Positions 15,799 through 23,934 of a stretch of 64,000 nucleotides of DNA are shown in pieces. The notes below the pieces were generated by a model. The model saw only the letters and a program-made list of their open reading frames with translations, searched no databases and was not told where the DNA came from. This DNA is from Maridesulfovibrio sp. Its GTDB lineage: Bacteria; Desulfobacterota; Desulfovibrionia; Desulfovibrionales; Desulfovibrionaceae. The position numbers and the translations under genes are program-made. The stretch covers positions 2,919,501 through 2,983,500 of the forward strand of contig NZ_OY762999.1 in NCBI RefSeq assembly GCF_963666665.1, written 5' to 3'. The stretch's first letter is position 1, and the number at the start of each line of letters is the position of its first letter.

Positions 15799-16901
15799 GA
15801 GTAGACCTCCTCATCATTGAGCTTGATAAATTCACTGCGGGTCAGAGGCCTTTCAAGCCGCAGTGAAAGCTGCCGTACGGCCTCGGTGAGGGTGGAAAGG
15901 GAGTCCGTTCCGCAAGCAATGCCGTATTCATCAAGGGCATTACGCACAGCGGCCCGACCGCTCTTGCCGCCCACAGCCAACTTACGGGCCGTTCCTACAG
16001 ATTTAGGATCGTACGGTTCAAACAGCTCCTGAGATTTGCTGAGTGCGTGGGTGTGCAGGCCGGATTCACAGGCAAATATATCAGTGCCGACAACTGCCTT
16101 GGTACGCGGAATGGCAACCTTGGCCGCAGCCCCGACGATCATGCAGGCTTCTTTGAGCACCGAGGTGGAATAGCGGGTATTGCCTTCACGCAGCGCCAGC
16201 CGCGCCACCAATTCCTCGGTTGCTGCGATACCGGAGCGTTCTCCGATACCTATAACGGAACAGTCCGCGTAATCAGCTCCGGCTTCAAGGGCGGTAAATG
16301 AGTTCGCAGTAGCCATGCCGAAGTCATCATGGCAATGCACGGCAATATCAATATGCAGCCTCTCCCTGAACTCTCTGACCAGCTTTTCCATGGCAAGAGG
16401 GGTCAGTTGCCCGAGGGAATCCGCCAGACGAACCCTTGATGCCCCGCAAACCTCGGCATGCAGCGCCATTGAAAGGGCAAAATCACCATCCGCACGGGAA
16501 ATATCCTCAAGACCCACGGAAACATATTCAAATCCGCAATCCTTGGCAGTCCGTATAGCCGCAGCAAGCTTGCGCAGAATAGCCTGACGATCAGAATCCA
16601 AGCGTTTTTCAATATGCAGATCCGAAACCGGAACTCCAATATTGATGCGCTTTAATCCCAATTTCTCAGCAACCTCAATATCCTTCTCCCGGCAGGGAGA
16701 CCAGACACTGAGAGCTGTATCCCCTCCTATGGTCCGGGCGTATTCTGCGAAAAGTGCAAGATCATCTTGTCCAACCCAACCCAGCTCTATCTCATCAACT
16801 CCCATGGAAATGAGGGAAGATGCGATGCGCTTGCGGGTTTCAAGATTGAAATAGGCCCCGAACAACTGTGCGCCTTCACGCAGGGTGGTATCGATCAACA
16901 T
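15795..16901 (-). CDS. nifV: Homocitrate synthase
   Basis: 368 residues. Condenses acetyl-CoA and 2-oxoglutarate to homocitrate, the organic ligand of FeMo-cofactor. HMGL-like TIM barrel: the DTTLREG substrate-binding start at residues 4-10, the metal-binding HCHDDFGMA segment and the GIGERSG loop, then a C-terminal communication domain. It is divergent from nifH and shares the upstream region; a -24/-12 promoter lies 42 bases ahead. The nif context separates it from isopropylmalate and citramalate synthases. Confidence 0.92.
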   Translation of the reverse strand: MLIDTTLREGAQLFGAYFNLETRKRIASSLISMGVDEIELGWVGQDDLALFAEYARTIGGDTALSVWSPCREKDIEVAEKLGLKRINIGVPVSDLHIEKRLDSDRQAILRKLAAAIRTAKDCGFEYVSVGLEDISRADGDFALSMALHAEVCGASRVRLADSLGQLTPLAMEKLVREFRERLHIDIAVHCHDDFGMATANSFTALEAGADYADCSVIGIGERSGIAATEELVARLALREGNTRYSTSVLKEACMIVGAAAKVAIPRTKAVVGTDIFACESGLHTHALSKSQELFEPYDPKSVGTARKLAVGGKSGRAAVRNALDEYGIACGTDSLSTLTEAVRQLSLRLERPLTRSEFIKLNDEEVYS

Positions 16902-16942
16902 AATAATGCTCCAGTTGGATTAAAATTTACAGAATCCATGAA

Positions 16943-16957
16943 GCATTATTGATGCCA
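16943..16957 (-). promoter_or_regulatory. Sigma-54 promoter of nifV
   Basis: Minus strand TGGCAT-CAATA-ATGC, correct spacing against TGGCAC-N5-TTGC with one mismatch in each half. It is 42 bases upstream of the nifV start. Confidence 0.6.
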
Positions 16958-17015
16958 AAGTATTATATCTTCCTATCTACCTTAATTTATATAACATCAC
17001 CGTCCACTTCACTCT

Positions 17016-17080
17016 CTACATACAACCTGCAAAAATGTAGTTTCCTACAATTTTGTGCAGATTATTCGTTGCAATCTACA
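17016..17080. promoter_or_regulatory. Array of CTACA elements between the two nif promoters
   Basis: CTACA occurs at 17016-17020, 17045-17049 and 17076-17080 (spacing 29 and 31 bases, about three helical turns). An inverted TGTAG at 17036-17040 forms the palindrome TGTAG-TTTC-CTACA with the second copy. The array lies 59 bases from the nifV promoter and 80 from the nifH promoter, where enhancer sites for a sigma-54 activator belong. I found no classical NifA site (TGT-N10-ACA). Confidence 0.5.
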
Positions 17081-17159
17081 TTTTTCGTATGTCTTTACTT
17101 TTCTTTTCTTTTTAAAATTTACCGCGTCATTACAGCACCTTAAAGATACAAAACAGCTT

Positions 17160-17174
17160 TGGCACACCACTTGC
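17160..17174 (+). promoter_or_regulatory. Sigma-54 promoter of the nifH operon
   Basis: TGGCAC-ACCAC-TTGC is a perfect match to the -24/-12 consensus, 52 bases upstream of the nifH start. Confidence 0.9.
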
Positions 17175-17226
17175 CTTACGAGAGTCAGCAACAACGAAAA
17201 TCAATCCAAACCACATGGAGGAGAAA

Positions 17227-18054
17227 ATGAGAAAAGTAGCAATCTACGGAAAAGGCGGCATCGGAAAATCAACCACCACCCAGAACACCGTAGCCGGACT
17301 GGCAACTATGGGCCGCAAGGTCATGGTTGTTGGATGTGACCCCAAAGCGGACTCCACCCGTCTGCTGCTCGGCGGACTGGCTCAGAAATCAGTACTCGAT
17401 ACCCTTCGTGAAGAAGGTGAAGACGTTGAGCTTGAGGATATCCGTAAACCCGGTTTCGGTGAATCATGGTGTGTTGAATCTGGTGGTCCTGAACCCGGTG
17501 TCGGTTGTGCAGGACGCGGTATCATCACTTCCATCAACATGCTCGAAAACCTCGGTGCATACGAAGAATCCGAAGGCCTTGATTACGCCTTCTACGATGT
17601 ACTCGGTGACGTTGTATGCGGTGGATTCGCAATGCCTATCCGCGACGGTAAAGCAGAAGAAATCTACATCGTCTGCTCCGGTGAAATGATGGCCATGTAT
17701 GCAGCCAACAACATCTGCAAGGGTATCATGAAATACGCTGAATCCGGCGGTGTACGCCTCGGCGGTCTGATCTGCAACTCCCGTAACGTTGATAACGAAA
17801 AAGAAATGATCGAAGAGCTGGCCAAAAAGCTCGGCACCCAGATGATCTACTTCGTACCCCGCGACAACGACGTACAGCGTGCAGAAATCAACCGTAAAAC
17901 CGTTATCGAATGGGACGACAGCGTACCGCAAGCCTCTGCTTACATGGGTCTCGCCGAAGCAATCGACAAAAACGAAATGTTCGTCATACCCACCCCCCTT
18001 GAAATCGAAGAACTGGAACAGCTGCTCCTCGATTACGGCCTGATGGAAGCATAG
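17227..18054 (+). CDS. nifH: Nitrogenase iron protein (dinitrogenase reductase)
   Basis: 275 residues, the usual length. ATP-driven electron donor to NifDK; homodimer with one 4Fe-4S cluster. P-loop GKGGIGKST at residues 8-16; cluster ligands Cys94 (VGCAGRG) and Cys131 (DVVCGGFAMP); Arg97 is the residue that is ADP-ribosylated in bacteria with DraT. Start: ATG 17227 after GGAGGAG; an ATG at 17215 overlaps that site and is rejected. First gene of the long nif operon behind a perfect sigma-54 promoter. Confidence 0.97.
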   Translation: MRKVAIYGKGGIGKSTTTQNTVAGLATMGRKVMVVGCDPKADSTRLLLGGLAQKSVLDTLREEGEDVELEDIRKPGFGESWCVESGGPEPGVGCAGRGIITSINMLENLGAYEESEGLDYAFYDVLGDVVCGGFAMPIRDGKAEEIYIVCSGEMMAMYAANNICKGIMKYAESGGVRLGGLICNSRNVDNEKEMIEELAKKLGTQMIYFVPRDNDVQRAEINRKTVIEWDDSVPQASAYMGLAEAIDKNEMFVIPTPLEIEELEQLLLDYGLMEA

Positions 18055-18102
18055 TGGCAGCATAGCACATCAAATAAAAATAGCAGAGCAAGGAGAGAAC
18101 TA

Positions 18103-18450
18103 ATGATGATCATGGTGAGAGCAATTGTAAGACCGGAAAAAGCGGATGACGTACTGGCCGCACTCATGGACAACGGCTACCCCGCTGTAACCAAATATTC
18201 CGTAGCAGGACGAGGTAAACAGCGCGGCATCAAGATCGGCGAAGTAACCTACGACGAAATCCCCAAGACCATGCTCATGAGCGTAGTCAAAGCCGCCGAC
18301 AAGGACTTCGTAATCAACACCATCATGGATGCGGCCCGCTCAGGAACAAAAGGCGCTTTCGGTGACGGTAAGATCTTTGTAACCGACGTCGAGAATGTCT
18401 ACACCATCAGCTCCGGCGTAAACGAAGCGGCTCCCGTTGAGGAGGCATAG
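18103..18450 (+). CDS. nifI1: PII-like nitrogenase regulator NifI1
   Basis: 115 residues of the GlnB/PII fold. In methanogens and related anaerobes NifI1 and NifI2 form a complex that binds NifDK and switches nitrogenase off when ammonium is present and 2-oxoglutarate falls. Signatures are YSVAGRGKQRG in the first T-loop flank and AARSGTKGAFGDGKIFV at the C-terminal PII signature. Location between nifH and nifD is diagnostic. Start after AAGGAGAG. Confidence 0.93.
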   Translation: MMIMVRAIVRPEKADDVLAALMDNGYPAVTKYSVAGRGKQRGIKIGEVTYDEIPKTMLMSVVKAADKDFVINTIMDAARSGTKGAFGDGKIFVTDVENVYTISSGVNEAAPVEEA

Positions 18451-18451
18451 C

Positions 18452-18826
18452 ATGAAGGAAATCATCGCAGTCGTGCGGATGGACATGATGAACCGCACTA
18501 AAAAAGCCCTCACCGAAGCAGGCCTGGACGCCTTCTTCGCCCACGAGGCCCAGGGACGCGGCAAAGGCTTCGTCAACCCGGCTGTCCTTGAAGGAGTTGA
18601 ATCCGGTTACGAAGAAGCTGCCGCAGTTCTCGGAGAAAAAGGCAAACTTTATCCCAAACGAGTTCTTACCGCAGTTGTTCCCGAAGAATCAGTGGAATCG
18701 ATAATTGAAACCATCATAGAAGTGAACAAAACCGGAAAACCCGGTGACGGCAAGATATTCATCTGTCCCGTAGGCGACGCAGTCAGGGTCAGAACCGGAG
18801 AAACAGGCGCGAAGTCCATCGCCTAA
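18452..18826 (+). CDS. nifI2: PII-like nitrogenase regulator NifI2
   Basis: 124 residues, second PII-type partner. MKEIIAVVRMDMMNRTKKAL opens the fold; the HEAQGRGKGF segment is the T-loop base and GKPGDGKIFICPV the C-terminal signature. The start ATG at 18452 is one base beyond the nifI1 stop, with GAGGAGG inside the end of nifI1. The T-loop (about 35-60) is longer than in NifI1, as usual for NifI2. Confidence 0.93.
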   Translation: MKEIIAVVRMDMMNRTKKALTEAGLDAFFAHEAQGRGKGFVNPAVLEGVESGYEEAAAVLGEKGKLYPKRVLTAVVPEESVESIIETIIEVNKTGKPGDGKIFICPVGDAVRVRTGETGAKSIA

Positions 18827-18847
18827 CCACTCAAGGAGATATGAATC

Positions 18848-20482
18848 ATGAGTAAGACCAAAGTGGTGCAGTGGGACCCGGCGGACATCAAGGAAGAACT
18901 TCTGAAGAAGTATCCGCCCAAGGTAGCCCGCAAGCGCGCCAAACAGATTATGATCAACGAAGCGACTGAAAGCGAGGCACCGCCCGAAATCGTCGCCAAC
19001 GTAAGGACCATTCCCGGTATTATCACCATGCGCGGCTGCACCTACGCAGGCTGCAAGGGCGTTATCATGGGCCCGACCCGCGACATCGTGAACATCACCC
19101 ACGGCCCCATCGGCTGCGGATTCTATTCATGGCTGACCCGTCGTAACCAGACCTCTCCCGGTCCGGACGGTGAAAACTACATGACCTACTGCTTTTCCAC
19201 GGACATGCAGGATCAGGACATCATCTTCGGTGGTGAAAAGAAACTCGAAGCAGCCATTCAGGAAGCTTACGACCTCTTCCACCCCAAGGGTATCTGTATC
19301 TTCTCCACCTGTCCGGTTGGTCTGATCGGTGACGATGTTCATGCCGTAGCCAAAAAGATGAAAGCCAAGCTCGGCGACTGCAATGTCTTCGGCTTCTCCT
19401 GTGAAGGTTACAAGGGCGTATCCCAGTCCGCCGGTCACCATATCGCCAACAACCAGGTTTTCACCCACCTTGTAGGTGAAAACAAGGAGCCTCGCACTGA
19501 GGAATACAAGATCAACCTGCTTGGCGAATACAACATCGGCGGTGACGGTTTCGAGATTGACCGCATCCTCAAGAAATGCGGCATCACCAACATTGCGACC
19601 TTCTCCGGCAACTCAACCTATGACCAGTTTGCTTCGGCCCAGCACGCGGACCTCAGCTGTGTCATGTGCCACCGTTCCATCAATTACGTGGCCGACATGC
19701 TGGAAACAAAATACGGCATCCCGTGGATCAAGGTGAACTTCATCGGTGCGGAAGCAACCGCAAAGTCCCTGCGCAAGATCGGTGAATACTTCGGAGACAA
19801 AAAACTCATCGACAAGATCGAAGCCGTGATCGCCGAAGAAATGCCCGAAGTGGAAGCAACTGCCAAGGACGTGCGTTCGCGCACTGAAGGCAAGACAGCC
19901 ATGCTCTTCGTGGGCGGCTCCCGTGCACACCACTATCAGGAACTGTTCAACGAAATGGGCATGAAGACCCTTTCCGCAGGCTACGAATTCGGTCACCGCG
20001 ATGACTACGAAGGCCGCAGTGTCATCCCTGAGATCAAGGTTGATGCGGACTCCAGAAACATTGAAGAAATCGAAGTTGAAGCGGATCCGAAACTCTACCG
20101 CCCGCGCAAGACCGAAGCGGAAATCAAAGCCCTTGAGGACGCAGGATACGAATTCAAGCATTACGAAGGCCTCAACCCGGACATGGATAAAGGCACCATC
20201 GTAATCGACGACCTGAACCAGTACGAAGCTGAAAAGCTGGTGGAACTCCTCAAGCCTGACCTTTTCTGCGCAGGCATCAAGGAAAAGTTCTCCATCCAGA
20301 AACTGGGCATACCTTTGAAACAGCTGCATAGCTACGATTCCGGCGGACCTTACGCAGGATTCAAGGGTGCCATCAACTTCTACAAGGAAATCGACCGCCT
20401 CGTAGGCAGCAAGGTCTGGAGCTACATGAAGGCCCCCTGGCAGGAAAACCCCGAGCTCACCGCTACTTTCGTGTGGGAATAA
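18848..20482 (+). CDS. nifD: Nitrogenase molybdenum-iron protein alpha chain
   Basis: 544 residues, somewhat longer than the Azotobacter-type protein, with the extra charged segment (about 385-440) found in clostridial/methanogen-like NifD. P-cluster ligands are Cys64 (RGCTYAGCKG), Cys90 (HGPIGCGFYSW) and Cys155 (FSTCPVGLIGDD). FeMo-cofactor ligands are the Cys of VMCHRSINY (about 279) and the His of LHSYDSGGPYAGF (about 487). With NifK it forms the alpha2-beta2 dinitrogenase. All key residues are intact. Confidence 0.97.
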   Translation: MSKTKVVQWDPADIKEELLKKYPPKVARKRAKQIMINEATESEAPPEIVANVRTIPGIITMRGCTYAGCKGVIMGPTRDIVNITHGPIGCGFYSWLTRRNQTSPGPDGENYMTYCFSTDMQDQDIIFGGEKKLEAAIQEAYDLFHPKGICIFSTCPVGLIGDDVHAVAKKMKAKLGDCNVFGFSCEGYKGVSQSAGHHIANNQVFTHLVGENKEPRTEEYKINLLGEYNIGGDGFEIDRILKKCGITNIATFSGNSTYDQFASAQHADLSCVMCHRSINYVADMLETKYGIPWIKVNFIGAEATAKSLRKIGEYFGDKKLIDKIEAVIAEEMPEVEATAKDVRSRTEGKTAMLFVGGSRAHHYQELFNEMGMKTLSAGYEFGHRDDYEGRSVIPEIKVDADSRNIEEIEVEADPKLYRPRKTEAEIKALEDAGYEFKHYEGLNPDMDKGTIVIDDLNQYEAEKLVELLKPDLFCAGIKEKFSIQKLGIPLKQLHSYDSGGPYAGFKGAINFYKEIDRLVGSKVWSYMKAPWQENPELTATFVWE

Positions 20483-20494
20483 GGAGATTTAGAT

Positions 20495-21868
20495 ATGTTA
20501 CTCAGACACACCCCCACAGAAATAAGTGATCGCAAGACACTGGTCATCAACCCGGCCAAGACTTGTCAGCCCATCGGCGCCATGTACGCCGCACTGGGTG
20601 TGAAAGGCTGCCTGCCCCACTCCCACGGATCGCAGGGCTGCTGCGCCTATCACAGGTCCATGCTGACCAGACACTATAAAGAACCCGTTTCCGCCGCTAC
20701 CAGCTCCTTTACTGAAGGTGCTTCAGTCTTCGGCGGACAGGCCAACCTCCTTCAGGCCATCAATAACATCTTCACGGTCTACGAACCGGAAGTAATTGCG
20801 GTGCACACCACCTGCCTTTCCGAAACCATTGGTGACGACCTGACCCAGATCATCACCAAGGCCACCAAAGAAGGCAAAATTCCTGAAGGCAAAACTGTTT
20901 TCGGTGCACCGACCCCCAGTTACGTGGGCTCACATGTCACCGGCTTCTCCAACATGGTCAAAGCCATGGCCCAGCTGGCCGAACCGACCTCCAAAAAGAA
21001 CGGTAAGGTCAACATAATTCCCGGCTGGGTGGAACCCTGCGACATGGAAGAGATCAAGCGTCTCTGCACCATGATCGGGGTAGACATCACCATGTTCCCG
21101 GATACTTCCGGCGTACTCAACGGTCCCCTTAGCGGCGAATACAAAATGTTCCCCGACGGCGGCGTGACCATCAAAGAACTTAAGGAAGCCGGACAGGCTA
21201 CCGGAACCATCGCACTCGGCGAGTGGTGTTCCGCAGAAGGAGCCCGCTGGCTGGATTCCAAGCACAAGGTCCCCTGTACCGTGCTGGATATGCCCTTCGG
21301 CCTGAAAGCCACAGACCGCTTCATCGACGTGCTGCGCACTGTGGCCGGGGTATCCATCCCCGACTCCGTCTCCTACGAGCGCGGCCAGTTGGTGGACATG
21401 ATTTCGGACATGCACCAGTACCTCTACGGCAAGAAGGTCGCCATCTACGGTGATCCAGACCAGCTCATTTCCATGGTGGAATTCCTCCGCTCCATCGATA
21501 TGTGCCCGGTCTACGTAGTTACCGGTACTCCCGGCAAGAAGTTCGAAAAGCGGATCAAGGAACTTACTGCAGACATGCCTTACGAATGCAAGGTCAAAGC
21601 AAAAGGCGACATGTTCCTCATGCATCAGTGGATCAAGAACGAACCTGTGGATCTGCTCATGGGTAACTCCTACGGCAAATACATTGCCCGCGACGAAGAC
21701 ATCCCGTTCCTGCGCTGGGGATTCCCCATCACGGACCGTCAGGGTCACCAGTACTTCCCCACCGTGGGTTACAAAGGCGGCCTGAGACTTCTGGAAAAAA
21801 TTCTCGGCCTGCTTATGGATCGCATTGACCGCGATACCCCCGAAGAAACCTTTGAACTTGTCCTTTAA
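20495..21868 (+). CDS. nifK: Nitrogenase molybdenum-iron protein beta chain
   Basis: 457 residues, the short form without the N-terminal extension of Azotobacter NifK. P-cluster cysteines appear in TCQPIGAMYAALG, SHGSQGCCAYHR and TTCLSETIGDD. The 12-base gap to nifD and the ribosome-binding site AAGGAG indicate co-translation. Pairs with NifD. Confidence 0.96.
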   Translation: MLLRHTPTEISDRKTLVINPAKTCQPIGAMYAALGVKGCLPHSHGSQGCCAYHRSMLTRHYKEPVSAATSSFTEGASVFGGQANLLQAINNIFTVYEPEVIAVHTTCLSETIGDDLTQIITKATKEGKIPEGKTVFGAPTPSYVGSHVTGFSNMVKAMAQLAEPTSKKNGKVNIIPGWVEPCDMEEIKRLCTMIGVDITMFPDTSGVLNGPLSGEYKMFPDGGVTIKELKEAGQATGTIALGEWCSAEGARWLDSKHKVPCTVLDMPFGLKATDRFIDVLRTVAGVSIPDSVSYERGQLVDMISDMHQYLYGKKVAIYGDPDQLISMVEFLRSIDMCPVYVVTGTPGKKFEKRIKELTADMPYECKVKAKGDMFLMHQWIKNEPVDLLMGNSYGKYIARDEDIPFLRWGFPITDRQGHQYFPTVGYKGGLRLLEKILGLLMDRIDRDTPEETFELVL

Positions 21869-21883
21869 CACCTGTGCCAAGCG

Positions 21884-21910
21884 GGGCCTTCGGAGACTCT
21901 TCGAAGGCCC
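21884..21910 (+). repeat. Strong hairpin inside the nif operon after nifK
   Basis: GGGCCTTCG and CGAAGGCCC are perfect 9-base arms with a 9-base loop, 16 bases after the nifK stop. No T-run follows directly, so it probably stabilises the nifHDK part of the message or partly attenuates the downstream cofactor-assembly genes. Confidence 0.5.
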
Positions 21911-21949
21911 TGCAAAGCAGGACTAAATATTTTTCTTACGGAGCACCCC

Positions 21950-23080
21950 ATGACTACTTCCACCTCACATCCTTGTTTCGGCCCCTCGGCCCGTGCATCA
22001 GTCGGCCGCATTCACCTTCCGGTTGCTCCTAAGACTTTTGCCCGCACTAAATTTTCCACAGAAGCCAAGCTTCCCGCAGCCATGCTCCCGGAAGAGGCTG
22101 TTGCCATGCTTGATGAGCAGATTCGCTCCGGCAAAAAGATCAAGGTAGTAGGCATCACCGGTCCCGGCGACCCTCTGGCTGATTTTGAAACCACCTACAA
22201 AACCCTGAAAATGGTCAGGGCTAAATACCCGCGCATGCACCTCTGCCTGACCACATTGGGCATCGGCGGTGAAAAATACGCGGAAAGACTGGCCGAACTC
22301 AATATTTCCCACATCACTGTTTTGGTGGATGCGGCGGACTCAGCTACCGCCGAAAAAATCTATGCATGGATTCGCCCGTCCACCAAAAACATCCCCCTGC
22401 CCGAAGCCTGCATAATGCTCATGAAAGAACAGGCTGCAGCTATCAAAGCTTTCACAGATGCAGGGCTGACCGTCAAAGTCAATACAACTATTTACCCTGA
22501 GAATGTCTCCCAGATTGAAAACATAGCTATCGCTGTAAAGTCACTGGGTGTGGAAGTCATGGGACTGCCATTCTTCATTCCTGAAAGGGAAAGCGAATTT
22601 TCAGCAGTTGGAAACGAAGCGGTTGCGACTGCCCGGGAACTGGCTGCAAAACACATCACACTTATGGAACCGTGGCTCAAATGCGGTGCATCCATCGAAC
22701 TGGAAACACCGACATCAAGTTCCCTGCCTAAACCGAACAAGAACCGCCCCAATGTGGCGGTGGCAAGTTCCAGCGGAATGGATATCGACCTGCATCTGGG
22801 CCACGCCCATAAAATTCTGATCTACGGTCCGCGCGAAGACGGTTTGGCCTGTCTGCTGGAAACAAGAGAGGCCCCGGAACCGGGCGGCGGAGAAGCCCGC
22901 TGGGAAAAGCTGGCCGAGATCCTGAGTGACTGTTTCGTGCTGCTTTGCGCCGCAGCAGGGGAAACCCCGAAAAAAATTCTAGCCGCCAACGGAATCAGAA
23001 CCGTTATCTCGGAAGAGAACGTGGAAGGCACAGTGGATGTGCTCTATGGCGGCGGCAAAAAAGGCAAATGCAAAAAATAA
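21950..23080 (+). CDS. NifB-like protein without the radical-SAM cysteines, with NifX/NafY-like C-terminal domain
   Basis: 376 residues, the same architecture as the true NifB at 26701. An N-terminal HPCF...GRIHLPVAPK segment leads into a SAM-type barrel with GITGPGDPLAD, and a C-terminal FeMo-co-carrier-like domain (about 265-370; VAVASSSGMDIDLHLGHA) follows. The CxxxCxxC that should bind the 4Fe-4S/SAM cluster is TxxxTxxS (Thr29, Thr33, Ser36), so radical SAM chemistry is not expected. Cys remain at position 9 and in LKCG near residue 245. It lies between nifK and the ferredoxin. A role as cofactor carrier or NifB scaffold partner is a guess. Confidence 0.88.
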   Translation: MTTSTSHPCFGPSARASVGRIHLPVAPKTFARTKFSTEAKLPAAMLPEEAVAMLDEQIRSGKKIKVVGITGPGDPLADFETTYKTLKMVRAKYPRMHLCLTTLGIGGEKYAERLAELNISHITVLVDAADSATAEKIYAWIRPSTKNIPLPEACIMLMKEQAAAIKAFTDAGLTVKVNTTIYPENVSQIENIAIAVKSLGVEVMGLPFFIPERESEFSAVGNEAVATARELAAKHITLMEPWLKCGASIELETPTSSSLPKPNKNRPNVAVASSSGMDIDLHLGHAHKILIYGPREDGLACLLETREAPEPGGGEARWEKLAEILSDCFVLLCAAAGETPKKILAANGIRTVISEENVEGTVDVLYGGGKKGKCKK

Positions 23081-23096
23081 ACACAAGGAGAAGAAT

Positions 23097-23399
23097 ATGG
23101 CTACCCCTGAAAGAATGATCATCTGTTGTCAGAGTTTCCGCGCTGCGGGCGCACCCAAAGGCATCTGTCACAAGCAGACCGACGGATTCCTGCAATACAT
23201 AGAAGAAGAAATCATCGACCGCGGCATAGACGCACTGGTGGTAGCCACCAGCTGTCTGAAGCAGTGCGATAACGGCCCCATCCTCGTGGTTCAACCAGAG
23301 AACTGGTGGTTCAAGGGCGTTGATTCCGAAGAAGCCATCGATGAAATCCTTGATGGCCTTGAAGACGGTGAACCCTGCGCAGAGTACCTGCTGGATTAA
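23097..23399 (+). CDS. Thioredoxin-like [2Fe-2S] ferredoxin of the nif operon
   Basis: 100 residues. Cysteines at 10, 11, 24, 53 and 57 fit the thioredoxin-fold 2Fe-2S ferredoxin pattern (C-x12-C then C-x3-C). Related ferredoxins are found in many nif clusters, where they serve electron supply or protection of nitrogenase. Start ATG 23097 after AAGGAG; an upstream in-frame start at 23037 lies inside the previous gene. Confidence 0.85.
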   Translation: MATPERMIICCQSFRAAGAPKGICHKQTDGFLQYIEEEIIDRGIDALVVATSCLKQCDNGPILVVQPENWWFKGVDSEEAIDEILDGLEDGEPCAEYLLD

Positions 23400-23464
23400 T
23401 CAACTTTAGCATTAACATTTCAAGATTCACGCTTCTGGATTTTGGAAAACCATAGAGGGAGCAT

Positions 23465-23920
23465 ATGCCGGCCACAGTTCATATCCGCAACGCCAACTCC
23501 GCTGATCTGGTCCCGATGACCGATCTGCTGAAGTCGCTTTTCTCCGTCGAGAAGGACTTTTCAGCGGATGGGAACAGACAGACGAAAGGATTAAAAATTC
23601 TGCTAGGCAATCCCCGGGCACGCATTCTGGTTGCAGAAGAACAAGGTGAAGTGGTCGGCATGTGCACCGGTCAGATTGTAATCTCTACCGCTGAAGGCGG
23701 CCCGTCCATCCTTGTTGAAGACGTGGTTGTCCGCAGCGATCGGCAGGGGGAGGGAATCGGCACCATGCTCATGGAAGCCATTCTCAAATTCGCAGAAGAA
23801 AACAGAGCAACAAGACTGCAATTGCTTGCAGACTGCGACAATACCCCGGCCCTTAAATTTTACGAAAAAACAGGCTGGAGCAACACAAGCCTGATCTGCC
23901 TTCGCAAGACGAACGCATAG
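23465..23920 (+). CDS. GNAT-family N-acetyltransferase within the nif operon
   Basis: 151 residues, a single GNAT domain. The acetyl-CoA pyrophosphate loop is RQGEGIGT (about 96-103), preceded by the VEDVVVRSDR strand and followed by NTPALKFYEKTGW. The substrate is unknown. It is in line between ferredoxin and nifE (14 bases before nifE), so it is made under nitrogen-fixing conditions. Acetyltransferases turn up in nif operons of several anaerobes without a known function. Confidence 0.85.
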   Translation: MPATVHIRNANSADLVPMTDLLKSLFSVEKDFSADGNRQTKGLKILLGNPRARILVAEEQGEVVGMCTGQIVISTAEGGPSILVEDVVVRSDRQGEGIGTMLMEAILKFAEENRATRLQLLADCDNTPALKFYEKTGWSNTSLICLRKTNA

Positions 23921-23934
23921 CAACGGAGCACATC

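Noticed and set aside
16958..17159. NifA upstream activator site TGT-N10-ACA
   Set aside because: Every TGT in the region was followed for 10 bases and none ends in ACA; only TGTAG-N4-CTACA is present, with an 8-base inner distance.
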